A stretch of 5,880 nucleotides of DNA from an uncultured Clostridia bacterium (GTDB taxonomy: Bacteria; Bacillota; Clostridia; Oscillospirales; Acutalibacteraceae): the NCBI GenBank assembly GCA_945224895.1, contig CALYNW010000072.1, forward strand, positions 1-5,880, written 5' to 3'. Shown one piece after another: positions 1 through 5,880 of this stretch. The notes under the pieces were generated by a model, which was given only the letters and a program-made list of their open reading frames with translations, was not told where the DNA came from and did no database searches. Within the stretch, counting starts at the first letter, position 1, and each line of letters opens with the position of its first letter. Position numbers and translations under genes: made by a program.

Positions 1-24
1 TATAAAAAAACAGAAGAATAATAC

Positions 25-55
25 AAAGCCTCTTGAAAAAATTTCAAGAGGCTTT
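25..55 (-). terminator. Rho-independent terminator of the rpe-mgtE unit, possibly bidirectional
   Basis: A perfect 14-bp inverted repeat (25-38 paired with 42-55, 3-base loop) has the core AAGCCTCTTG and lies 9 bases past the mgtE stop codon. On the minus strand the stem ends in TTT and is followed by a broken T-rich tract that includes seven T's further out. On the plus strand the stem is followed by T, ACG and then TTTT, so it could also stop a transcript arriving from the left. Positions 1-64 hold nothing else that I can recognise. Confidence 0.85.
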
Positions 56-64
56 TACGTTTTA

Positions 65-1453
65 TCAAATATGAAGAATTGCAGTTGCAAGTCCGAAATA
101 GATAAGAAGCGAAATGGCATCTGTAATTGTAGTGATAAGGGGCGACGCCATAACCGCAGGGTCAAACTTCATTTTTTTGGCAATGATAGGAAGCACACAG
201 CCAACAGCCTTTGCAAAAACAGTTTCCACAACAAGGGTAAGGCTGATAACAAGGTCAACCAAAAATGTTATGTCCTCCTGCCCAAGCAGCAGCTTATCAA
301 CAAGCAAAACCTTTACAAAGCTTACCGCCGCCAGAGAAAGACCGCAAACAAAGCCTACTCTAATCTCCTTCCAAACGATTTTGAAAATATCCTTAAAGTC
401 AACCTCATTAAGTGATAATGCACGAATAATAGTTGAGCTTGACTGACCTCCTGAATTACCGCCGGTGCCCATAAGCATAGGGATAAACGATGTTAGTATA
501 ATCATCGCTGACAGCTTATCCTCAAAGGCATTTATAATCATACCCGTAAAGGTGGCGCTAATCATAAGGAACATAAGCCATGGTATTCTTGATTTCCATG
601 TTTCAAAAACACCGATTTTAAGATATGGCTTTTCGGTAGTTCTGACGATAGCGTTCATCTTATGGATATCCTCGGTATTCTCCTCCTCAAGAACGTCGAT
701 AGCGTCGTCTACCGTGATGATACCCACAAGCCTTTGCTCCATATCAACAACAGGAAGTGCAAGGAAATCGTATTTTCCGAAGAGTCTTGCCGCCTCCTCT
801 TTATCGTCATGGGTATTAACGTAAATTACGTTAGTCTCCATAAAATCCTGAATTATGTCGTCATAATCATGGAGAAGAAGCTCTTTAACAGTTGTAACGC
901 CGATAAGGTGCCTTGAGCTATCTGTAACATAGCAGGTGTAAATTGTTTCCTTGTCAACGCCTGTACGTCTGATTCTTTTAAATGCGTCCTCAACAGTTGA
1001 ATTTTCCTTAAGGTCAACAAACTCAGGCGTCATAATTGAGCCTGCACTGTCCTCGGGATATTTCAGCAGAGTGTTAATGGAGGCTCTTGTCTGAGAGTCC
1101 GTATTTTTAAGGATACGCTTAACGATTGTTGCGGGCATTTCCTCAATTATATCAACTGTATCATCAAGGTAAAGCTCGTCAATTACTTCACGAAGCTCTG
1201 TATCGGAAAATGCCCTGATCATAGCCTCCTGTGTTTCGCTGTCAAGCTCAACAAAGGTATCCGCCGCCGCCTCCTTTGGAAGCAGTCTGAAAAGCAAAAT
1301 TCTCTGCTCCTCACTAAACTCCCCAAAAATCAAAGCAACGTCTGTGGGGTTTATTTCTTCAAATTCTTTTTTTATCTCTATATACTTTTTATCTCGGTAA
1401 AGGGATAAGATTTCCTGTGCTATTTCTTCTATGGTCTTTTCTTCGATGTTCAA
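65..1453 (-). CDS. mgtE: Magnesium transporter MgtE
   Basis: This is a complete 462-residue MgtE, a homodimeric Mg2+-selective channel/transporter of the plasma membrane that is gated by intracellular Mg2+. The order is the usual one: an acidic helical N domain (about 1-130), a CBS-domain pair (about 135-260), a connecting helix, and five membrane segments (about 289-309, 315-342, 363-386, 395-424 and 434-461). Family motifs include YPEDSAGSIMTPEFV at 132-146, PMLMGTGGNSGGQSS at 325-339, and the last-helix TTITD, whose D445 should match the pore aspartate D432 of the Thermus protein. Acidic residues that form the Mg2+ sensor in the family are present (D97/D98/D101, D249/D250/D253, E256-E258). 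The start is TTG: AAGGAG lies 9 bases upstream, no in-frame ATG occurs upstream before a stop, and the next Met is at residue 78. It is the last gene of the leftward unit, 45 bases after its neighbour. That leader is too short for an M-box riboswitch. Confidence 0.97.
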   Translation of the reverse strand: MNIEEKTIEEIAQEILSLYRDKKYIEIKKEFEEINPTDVALIFGEFSEEQRILLFRLLPKEAAADTFVELDSETQEAMIRAFSDTELREVIDELYLDDTVDIIEEMPATIVKRILKNTDSQTRASINTLLKYPEDSAGSIMTPEFVDLKENSTVEDAFKRIRRTGVDKETIYTCYVTDSSRHLIGVTTVKELLLHDYDDIIQDFMETNVIYVNTHDDKEEAARLFGKYDFLALPVVDMEQRLVGIITVDDAIDVLEEENTEDIHKMNAIVRTTEKPYLKIGVFETWKSRIPWLMFLMISATFTGMIINAFEDKLSAMIILTSFIPMLMGTGGNSGGQSSSTIIRALSLNEVDFKDIFKIVWKEIRVGFVCGLSLAAVSFVKVLLVDKLLLGQEDITFLVDLVISLTLVVETVFAKAVGCVLPIIAKKMKFDPAVMASPLITTITDAISLLIYFGLATAILHI

Positions 1454-1462
1454 AATACCTAT

Positions 1463-1468
1463 CTCCTT
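1463..1468 (-). promoter_or_regulatory. Ribosome binding site that fixes the TTG start of mgtE
   Basis: AAGGAG on the minus strand lies 9 bases before TTG at 1453. It is the only good Shine-Dalgarno site in the gap and supports initiation at the rare TTG codon. Confidence 0.8.
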
Positions 1469-1475
1469 TCTTTGA

Positions 1476-1489
1476 ATTATAGAATTATA
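1476..1489 (-). promoter_or_regulatory. Tandem TATAAT boxes, possible weak internal mgtE promoter
   Basis: In the 45-base gap before mgtE the minus strand carries two exact TATAAT hexamers, at 1489-1484 and 1481-1476, in a short AT-rich repeat. Neither has a convincing -35 box at 16-18 bases; the candidates read roughly TTTATA and GAGTAG. Initiation from the upstream box would give a leader of about 24 bases that still contains the ribosome binding site. This may be a weak internal promoter or simply chance in AT-rich DNA. Confidence 0.25.
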
Positions 1490-1498
1490 TAGAATTAT

Positions 1499-2326
1499 CT
1501 ACTCCTTATAAAACGGCTTTTCGTTATCGTCATAAGGATTGGCAGTTATTTTTATCATTATTCTGCGAAGAATTATGATTACAAGCAGTCCTGCTGCCGC
1601 ACAAAGGGCAACGACTGAAAATTCAGGCTTGTCATAAATCCTTGTTTCTTCCACAAAGGTAGTATATCCCTCTCGGGACATTTCATTTTTAACCTGCTCG
1701 GTGGTTTTGTCTACTCGCTGAATTTTAAGGAAATATTCCCTTTGGGCTCCGTCGGAGGCAGTACATTTCAAGGTAAGCTCGGGAGTCTGCTCCTCTGTCA
1801 GAGTAAGCTGAAGCTCAGGACAGGTGGCATTAGTATCATTCGTTACAGGTGTAATTGTAAGCTCTGTCAAATCCTTTGGAATGTAAAGAGTATATTTTAC
1901 ATCCTCCTTATTTACGGCAGGAGATATTTCACCGCAGTTGCAGTAAATATCCTTCAAATAGTTATCAGAGCTTATGGGCGCCGAAACAGGATTTGAATAG
2001 GTGAAGGTATAAATCATACTGCCGTTTTCAAAATTCAGCGTAGCAACTATTCCTGTCTGAGTGCCTGACTCGTCATAGGAATATGTAACAAGCAGTTCAC
2101 CGTCGCCCTCAATATCGTAGCTATTAAGCTGGGGCGTCTTGCTGTTATCCGAAAGAGTTACCGTATAGCCTGTAACCTCAGGAGAAAAGACGCCGTCGAT
2201 TTCGGCATTCTCAAAGGTAATTGATTTAAGGACAGGAGCCGTCTCTGCCGAAAAAACAGGCACGGCAGTCAAAAGACCGCTTAGCATAATCAGCATTGCA
2301 AATAAAAGAGGAATACTTTTTTTCAT
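1499..2326 (-). CDS. Secreted membrane-anchored protein with two probable cadherin-like beta-sandwich domains
   Basis: This 275-residue protein has no function that I can name. A Sec signal peptide covers about residues 1-27 (MKKS start, hydrophobic core, cleavage near VFSA/ET). Two beta-rich repeats follow at about 33-110 and 122-205. Each begins with a 'L-K-x-I' strand (LKSITFENAEIDGVFSPEV; YLKDIYCNCGEISPAV) and contains 'Y-T-V/L', which is the pattern of the cadherin-like beta-sandwich domain common in Firmicutes surface proteins. A single membrane helix at about 236-253 is followed by RR and a short tail to residue 275. The predicted topology is therefore domains outside and tail inside. 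The second repeat has four cysteines (129, 131, 169, 188). The start at 2326 is chosen for its signal peptide, although the upstream ribosome binding site is weak (AAGG 12 bases away). It lies 26 bases after the preceding gene and 45 before mgtE, which suggests co-transcription. Domain family assignment is by eye and is moderately sure; the signal peptide and anchor are clear. Confidence 0.85.
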   Translation of the reverse strand: MKKSIPLLFAMLIMLSGLLTAVPVFSAETAPVLKSITFENAEIDGVFSPEVTGYTVTLSDNSKTPQLNSYDIEGDGELLVTYSYDESGTQTGIVATLNFENGSMIYTFTYSNPVSAPISSDNYLKDIYCNCGEISPAVNKEDVKYTLYIPKDLTELTITPVTNDTNATCPELQLTLTEEQTPELTLKCTASDGAQREYFLKIQRVDKTTEQVKNEMSREGYTTFVEETRIYDKPEFSVVALCAAAGLLVIIILRRIMIKITANPYDDNEKPFYKE

Positions 2327-2352
2327 AATTATCCACAGCCTTATCTCAAAAT

Positions 2353-3492
2353 TTAAGGTTCGTTTTCTACGGAAATAATATAATTAGCGGTATCCTTACC
2401 GTTAAGATAGCTTTTTAAATCATCTTCACGATTTGTAGTTATATAGTAAACTGCATTTGTACCTGCATTTCTTTGAATTTTCTGCGATAGGTCCTTCTCA
2501 AATTCTTCGTCGCTTTGGACATATTCGGTATCTCCCTCAGGCAGAACCACTGCATTTTCCTCAGAGTCCTCGTCAGGTACCGCATTATTAACAACGTCAC
2601 AGACAGCGTCAACATCAACCGCCATAAGAAGCTTTATTTCTTCACCTAAATCGGCGTAAAGCTTTTTCGTAAGACCTGCAAAGCCGTCCTTGTAATTCGA
2701 ACCGATATCCTCGGGAAGCTCCGTATTGTCAAGCACGAACACGGTTATTCCCATACCCTTTGCTTCCTCGATAATACCCTTGATATAGTTATAGGTTGTT
2801 TGACTGTCAGGGTTTAAATAAGTATTTCCGTCAGCGTCTTTATAAAGGCTTGCACCGTTTGTTACTGCCGCCGTCAAATCTGCAACAGGAGCAATATTAT
2901 CCCTGTAGCAGGATATTCGGGCAATAGGAAGCAAATCGCTTTCAAGAAGCCTTGCCACCGAGCCCTCCAAATCTGTTGATGCAGAGGATATGGCTCCGTA
3001 GGCGTCAATGGTTGCCAGCTTGCTTTCATAGCCTATGGTGCCGTCGTTTCTCTTTAAATCAAATGTGACTGAGGAATAGCCTTGATTTTGCGTATCCGAA
3101 ATTACTGCATCAAGCATTACTCCGCCGTCAAGTGACAGTGACGGAACTACTCGGCTTTTTATGTTCAGGGAAAGACTGCCTATATTCGACTCAACCTGAG
3201 AGTTACTGTTATTTTCAGGCATTGCATTTCTTTCCATATACAAATCCATAATTGTATATCCTGCGCTGACTACACAGAAGCAAAGCAGAACCACAATGGC
3301 ATTTTTGAAAAATTTACCTGTTTTTTCGGCGGTAAATCTCTTTTTTCTTTTTTTCGGTCTTTTACTGTCAAATTTATCCGAGCCTGTTCCTGCGTCAATA
3401 TACTTGTCGGCAAAATCAATTTTTCTACCCTTTTCAGGCTCTGTCCATTTAGTGTTTCGCTTTTTATTGTTGTAAAAGCGTTTTTTTCTCAT
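2353..3492 (-). CDS. Single-pass membrane protein with a degenerate glycoside hydrolase-like (DUF4015-type) barrel
   Basis: This is a 379-residue protein with N-in, C-out topology. Residues 1-63 form a very basic cytoplasmic tail (24 Lys/Arg, including RPKKRKKR at 45-52). Residues 64-81 are a membrane helix with no signal-peptidase site. A low-complexity Asn/Ser linker follows (about 90-105), then an extracellular region. Residues 120-260 resemble the putative glycosyl hydrolase family DUF4015: SSVTFDLKRNDGTIGY (140-155), LLPIARISCYRDNIAP (187-202), then LYKDADGNTYLNPDS (216-230) and EEAKGMGITVFVLDN (242-256). From memory, the family has an FDYIRFP-like strand where this protein has VFVLDNTELP, so catalysis is doubtful. 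An acidic stretch (about 306-333) interrupts the C-terminal part. The gene starts 12 bases after the rpe stop behind a poor ribosome binding site (GGTGG, 4 bases before ATG), so translational coupling to rpe is likely. It may bind or sense cell-wall glycans, but that is inference. Confidence 0.8.
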   Translation of the reverse strand: MRKKRFYNNKKRNTKWTEPEKGRKIDFADKYIDAGTGSDKFDSKRPKKRKKRFTAEKTGKFFKNAIVVLLCFCVVSAGYTIMDLYMERNAMPENNSNSQVESNIGSLSLNIKSRVVPSLSLDGGVMLDAVISDTQNQGYSSVTFDLKRNDGTIGYESKLATIDAYGAISSASTDLEGSVARLLESDLLPIARISCYRDNIAPVADLTAAVTNGASLYKDADGNTYLNPDSQTTYNYIKGIIEEAKGMGITVFVLDNTELPEDIGSNYKDGFAGLTKKLYADLGEEIKLLMAVDVDAVCDVVNNAVPDEDSEENAVVLPEGDTEYVQSDEEFEKDLSQKIQRNAGTNAVYYITTNREDDLKSYLNGKDTANYIISVENEP

Positions 3493-3504
3493 AAAACCAC
3501 CGCT

Positions 3505-4152
3505 TTATACTTTTGCGTTTTCTTTAAGAATATTGATTGCCTCGGCAGGATTTTCACTGTTAAATACGGCTGAGCCGGCAACAAAAACATTTGCGCCTGC
3601 CTGTCCTGCGATTTTAACCGTGTCATAATTTATACCGCCGTCTACCTCAATATCAATGTCGGGGCATTTTTCACGAAGTGTTTTGATTTTAGGCATAGTG
3701 CTTTCCATAAAGCTCTGACCGCCGAATCCCGGCTCAACAGTCATAACAAGCACCATTGAAAGCCTGTCAAGATAAGGGTAAACCGCCTCAATGGGAGTTG
3801 CAGGCTTAACGGCAAGTGCCGCCTTACATCCGCCCTGTATAATCTTATCAATAGTCTTATCAATATCAGAGTCACATTCAACGTGGAAGCAAACAATATC
3901 TGCTCCTGCTTTAATAAAATCATCTGCGTAAAAATACGGGTCGGAAATCATTAAATGCACATCAAAGGGAACATTGCATACCCTTTTCATAGCAGCGATT
4001 ACAGGTGCACCGATTGAAATATTCGGCACAAAATGTCCGTCCATAACGTCAAGGTGAATAAGCTCTGCACCGCCGTCGGAGCATTTTTTTAGCTCCCTTT
4101 CCAAATTTGCATAATCAGATGCCAGCATTGACGGTGAAATCTTTATATCCAT
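3505..4152 (-). CDS. rpe: Ribulose-phosphate 3-epimerase
   Basis: This cytosolic enzyme interconverts D-ribulose 5-phosphate and D-xylulose 5-phosphate in the pentose phosphate pathway. The 215-residue product has the full TIM-barrel length of the family and every hallmark: ISPSML at 5-10, HLDVMDGHFVPN at 33-44, DVHLM at 64-68, MTVEPGFGGQSF at 137-148, EVDGGI at 169-174 and the phosphate-binding VAGSAVF at 191-197. Metal and catalytic residues H33, D35, H66 and D171 are all present, with S7 and M37. The start at 4152 is preferred over an in-frame ATG at 4194. GGAGG sits 7 bases upstream of 4152, the protein then begins MDIKISPSML as its relatives do, and the 4194 ATG lies inside the promoter -10 box. 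It is the first gene of the leftward unit, and its stop is 12 bases before the next start. Confidence 0.97.
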   Translation of the reverse strand: MDIKISPSMLASDYANLERELKKCSDGGAELIHLDVMDGHFVPNISIGAPVIAAMKRVCNVPFDVHLMISDPYFYADDFIKAGADIVCFHVECDSDIDKTIDKIIQGGCKAALAVKPATPIEAVYPYLDRLSMVLVMTVEPGFGGQSFMESTMPKIKTLREKCPDIDIEVDGGINYDTVKIAGQAGANVFVAGSAVFNSENPAEAINILKENAKV

Positions 4153-4159
4153 ATTTCTA

Positions 4160-4164
4160 CCTCC
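4160..4164 (-). promoter_or_regulatory. Ribosome binding site that fixes the rpe start
   Basis: GGAGG on the minus strand lies 7 bases before the ATG at 4152. It decides against the longer reading frame that begins at 4194, which has no such site. Confidence 0.85.
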
Positions 4165-4192
4165 GAAAATTTTAATGCCCACAATTAAATAC

Positions 4193-4221
4193 ATTATACT
4201 TTAATTTGATTTTAAAATCAA
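4193..4221 (-). promoter_or_regulatory. Sigma-A type promoter of the rpe unit
   Basis: On the minus strand TTGATT (4221-4216) and an exact TATAAT (4198-4193) are separated by 17 bases. Transcription should begin near 4186, giving a leader of about 34 bases that carries the GGAGG site. No other strong promoter is seen ahead of the four-gene unit. Confidence 0.75.
4206..4221. repeat. Perfect 16-bp palindrome over the rpe -35 box
   Basis: TTGATTTTAAAATCAA is a perfect palindrome, and its right half is the -35 hexamer of the rpe promoter read on the minus strand. It could be an operator for a dimeric regulator. AT-rich intergenic DNA also makes short palindromes by chance, so the role is unproven. 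Confidence 0.4.
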
Positions 4222-4241
4222 CAGTATTGATTATTTAATAC

Positions 4242-4270
4242 TTGTTTTTACAAAGTTAATGTAGTATTAT
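4242..4270 (+). promoter_or_regulatory. Sigma-A type promoter of the ABC-F gene
   Basis: TTGTTT (4242-4247) and TATTAT (4265-4270) on the plus strand are separated by 17 bases. The likely start near 4277 gives a leader of about 42 bases. The -35 boxes of this promoter and the rpe promoter are 20 bases apart, back to back. The remaining intergenic DNA (4153-4318) shows no riboswitch-like or attenuator structure. Confidence 0.55.
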
Positions 4271-4305
4271 ATGTAGGTGATTTTGGATAAGCAATCAAAA
4301 AAATC

Positions 4306-4311
4306 AGGAGG
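4306..4311 (+). promoter_or_regulatory. Ribosome binding site of the ABC-F gene
   Basis: An exact AGGAGG lies 7 bases before the ATG at 4319, an optimal arrangement that fixes the start. Confidence 0.9.
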
Positions 4312-4318
4312 CGACATA

Positions 4319-5880
4319 ATGATTCAGGCAAATAACGTAACAGTGCAGTTTGGCGGACGTGTTCTTTTCGAAAGAGTAAACGTAACCTTTTCCGCAGGAA
4401 ACTGCTATGGTATTATAGGCGCAAACGGCGCAGGTAAATCTACATTTTTAAAGGTCCTTTCAGGTGAGCTTGACCCTCAGAAGGGCGAGGTTTTCATTAC
4501 TCCGGGTGAAAGACTTTCCGTATTAAAGCAGGACCACTTTGCATATGACGAATACGAGGTAATCAGAACAGTCCTTATGGGTAATCCAAGGCTCATTGAG
4601 GTTATGGAGGAAAAGGACGCCCTTTATATGAAGGAGGATTTTTCCGAGGAGGACGGTATCAAGGCAGGCGAGCTTGAGGCTGAATTTGCCGATATGGACG
4701 GCTGGAACGCTGAGTCCGACGCCGCATTTATGCTTAACAAATTAGGCGTTTCCGACGAATATCACTATATGAAAATGGCGGAGCTTCCCTCTGATTTAAA
4801 GGTAAAGGTCCTGCTTGCACAGGCTCTTTTCGGCAATCCCGATATTCTTCTTCTTGACGAGCCTACGAACCACCTTGACCTTTCCGCTATACGCTGGCTT
4901 GAAAATTTCCTTATGGATTTTGAAAACACCGTTATAGTTGTATCCCACGACAGACATTTTCTTAACAAGGTCTGCACCCATATCTGCGACGTTGATTTCG
5001 GTAAAATTCAGCTTTACACAGGTAACTACGATTTCTGGTATGAATATACCCAAATGCGTCAAAGACAGGCAAGAGACCAGAACAAGAAAAACGAGCAGAA
5101 AATTAAGGAATTGCAGGAATTTATTCAGCGATTCTCTGCAAATGCCGCCAAGTCAAAGCAGGCTACAAGCCGTAAGAAGCAGCTTGACGCCCTTGAGATG
5201 ATTGATATGCCTGTTTCAAGCAGACGTTTCCCATATGTTGACTTTAAGCCTGACAGAGAATGCGGAAACGATTTGCTCCGTGTTGACCACCTGACAAAAA
5301 CAATCGGCGACAGAAAGGTCCTTGACGATATTTCCTTTGTTATTCATCCGAGAGAAAAGGTTGCATTTGTCGGCTCTGACGTTGTGGCAAAAACAACGCT
5401 TTTCAAAATAATTATGGGCGAGCTTGAGCCTGATGAGGGCTCCTTTAAGTGGGGCGTAACTACCACACAAAGCTATTTTCCAAGTGACAACAGTGCTTAT
5501 TTTGACGGCGTTGATTTAACACTTGTTGACTGGCTTAGGCAGTACACCTCCTACACTCTTGAGGCAGACATCAGAGGCTGGCTGGGCAGAATGTTATTCT
5601 CAGGCGAAGAGGCACTCAAAAAGGCAAATGTCCTTTCCGGTGGTGAAAGAGTTAGATGTATGCTTTGCAAAATGATGCTTTCGGGCGCAAATGTGCTTAT
5701 CCTTGACGAGCCTACAAACCACCTTGACCTTGAGTCAATTACGGCACTTAACAATGGTCTTATCAGATATCCCGAAACAATACTTTTCACCTCACACGAC
5801 CATCAGTTTGTGCAGACGGTGGCAGATAGAATTATTGAAATTTCAGGCGATAAAATCCTTGACCGTATGGGCACCTATGA
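4319..5880 (+). CDS. ykpA: ABC-F family ATPase, YkpA/YbiT type (3' end beyond window)
   Basis: The frame stays open for 520 codons to the window edge, and by comparison with relatives only about 15-25 residues should be missing. It has two ATPase domains and no membrane segment, so it is a cytoplasmic ABC-F protein. Family members bind the ribosomal E site and act in translation, though the exact role of this subgroup is not settled. Domain 1 has Walker A GANGAGKST (34-42), Q71, a degenerate signature LPSD (156-159), Walker B ILLLDE (176-181) and H210. The inter-domain linker (about 238-310) includes RFSANAAKSKQATSRKK (271-287), a hallmark of this subgroup. Domain 2 has a degenerate Walker A GSDVVAKTT (352-360), Q384, the intact signature LSGGE (439-443), Walker B VLILDE (459-464) and H493. 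Start choice rests on AGGAGG 7 bases upstream and on MIQANNVTVQF matching the family N-terminus. It is transcribed away from rpe from its own promoter. Family is certain; the symbol follows the Bacillus homologue. Confidence 0.96.
   Translation, partial: MIQANNVTVQFGGRVLFERVNVTFSAGNCYGIIGANGAGKSTFLKVLSGELDPQKGEVFITPGERLSVLKQDHFAYDEYEVIRTVLMGNPRLIEVMEEKDALYMKEDFSEEDGIKAGELEAEFADMDGWNAESDAAFMLNKLGVSDEYHYMKMAELPSDLKVKVLLAQALFGNPDILLLDEPTNHLDLSAIRWLENFLMDFENTVIVVSHDRHFLNKVCTHICDVDFGKIQLYTGNYDFWYEYTQMRQRQARDQNKKNEQKIKELQEFIQRFSANAAKSKQATSRKKQLDALEMIDMPVSSRRFPYVDFKPDRECGNDLLRVDHLTKTIGDRKVLDDISFVIHPREKVAFVGSDVVAKTTLFKIIMGELEPDEGSFKWGVTTTQSYFPSDNSAYFDGVDLTLVDWLRQYTSYTLEADIRGWLGRMLFSGEEALKKANVLSGGERVRCMLCKMMLSGANVLILDEPTNHLDLESITALNNGLIRYPETILFTSHDHQFVQTVADRIIEISGDKILDRMGTY

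Noticed and set aside
71..916. Several plus-strand open frames of 84-119 codons opposite mgtE
   Set aside because: They are antisense to a clearly conserved gene, have no ribosome binding sites or recognisable domains, and their composition is what the mgtE codons produce when read backwards.
1454..1498. M-box Mg2+ riboswitch ahead of mgtE
   Set aside because: The gap is only 45 bases, far shorter than an M-box, and has no fitting helices.
3325..3492. Long A runs in the Lys-rich start of the barrel protein, as possible programmed slippage or frameshift sites
   Set aside because: The runs (A6-A7) are explained by Lys/Arg codons, the frame continues unbroken, and no alternative frame product is apparent.
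4153..4194. A 14-residue longer rpe start at the ATG at 4194
   Set aside because: That ATG overlaps the TATAAT -10 box, has no ribosome binding site, and the extra residues do not match the family N-terminus. The 4152 ATG has GGAGG 7 bases upstream.
5372..5398. Sequencing error or pseudogene as the cause of the odd second Walker A
   Set aside because: The frame is intact on both sides, K358 and T359 remain, and similar changes are known to me in Bacillus YkpA, so it looks like a real subgroup feature.
4765..5790. Minus-strand open frames of 70-88 codons, and a plus-strand one at 4938-5201, overlapping the ABC-F gene
   Set aside because: The ABC-F frame is fully conserved across this stretch, and the overlapping frames show no family resemblance.
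1..5880. Mobile element, CRISPR array, tRNA/rRNA or defence system
   Set aside because: No transposase, integrase, terminal repeats, spaced direct repeats or RNA gene structure was seen; gene content is core metabolic, transport, envelope and translation-related.

Overview
The window looks like a chromosomal segment from a low-GC Gram-positive bacterium, most likely an anaerobic member of the Clostridia (a Ruminococcaceae/Oscillospiraceae-type gut organism is my guess). The reasons are the AT-rich sequence, strong GGAGG-type ribosome binding sites, a YkpA-type ABC-F protein of the kind found in Firmicutes, a secreted protein that appears to carry cadherin-like beta-sandwich domains, and close gene packing. 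The genus is inference; the gene identities of rpe, mgtE and the ABC-F protein are secure.

Layout. Two transcription units diverge from a 166-base intergenic region (4153-4318). Leftward on the minus strand runs a four-gene unit: ribulose-phosphate 3-epimerase (rpe, 3505-4152), a single-pass membrane protein with a degenerate glycosidase-like barrel (2353-3492), a secreted membrane-anchored protein with two probable cadherin-like beta-sandwich domains (1499-2326), and a magnesium transporter MgtE (65-1453, TTG start). The gaps are 12, 26 and 45 bases, and the unit ends in a hairpin terminator at 25-55. A good sigma-A promoter (TTGATT, 17 bases, TATAAT) lies just upstream of rpe. Rightward on the plus strand, an ABC-F ATPase (4319 to beyond the window end) has its own promoter and an ideal ribosome binding site. 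Only its last few codons are missing.

How the genes may work together. rpe supplies the pentose phosphate pathway, MgtE brings in Mg2+, and the two middle genes make envelope proteins of opposite membrane orientation that probably face each other outside the membrane. No pathway link among the four is known to me, and their co-transcription is inferred from spacing and strand. The ABC-F protein is a cytoplasmic, ribosome-associated type ATPase, not a transporter.

The window is mostly ordinary core genome. I see no mobile element, CRISPR array, RNA gene or defence system. The points most worth a second look are the two uncharacterised envelope genes between rpe and mgtE, the clustering of the ABC-F protein's degenerate motifs in one of its two ATP sites, and a perfect 16-base palindrome over the rpe promoter -35 box.
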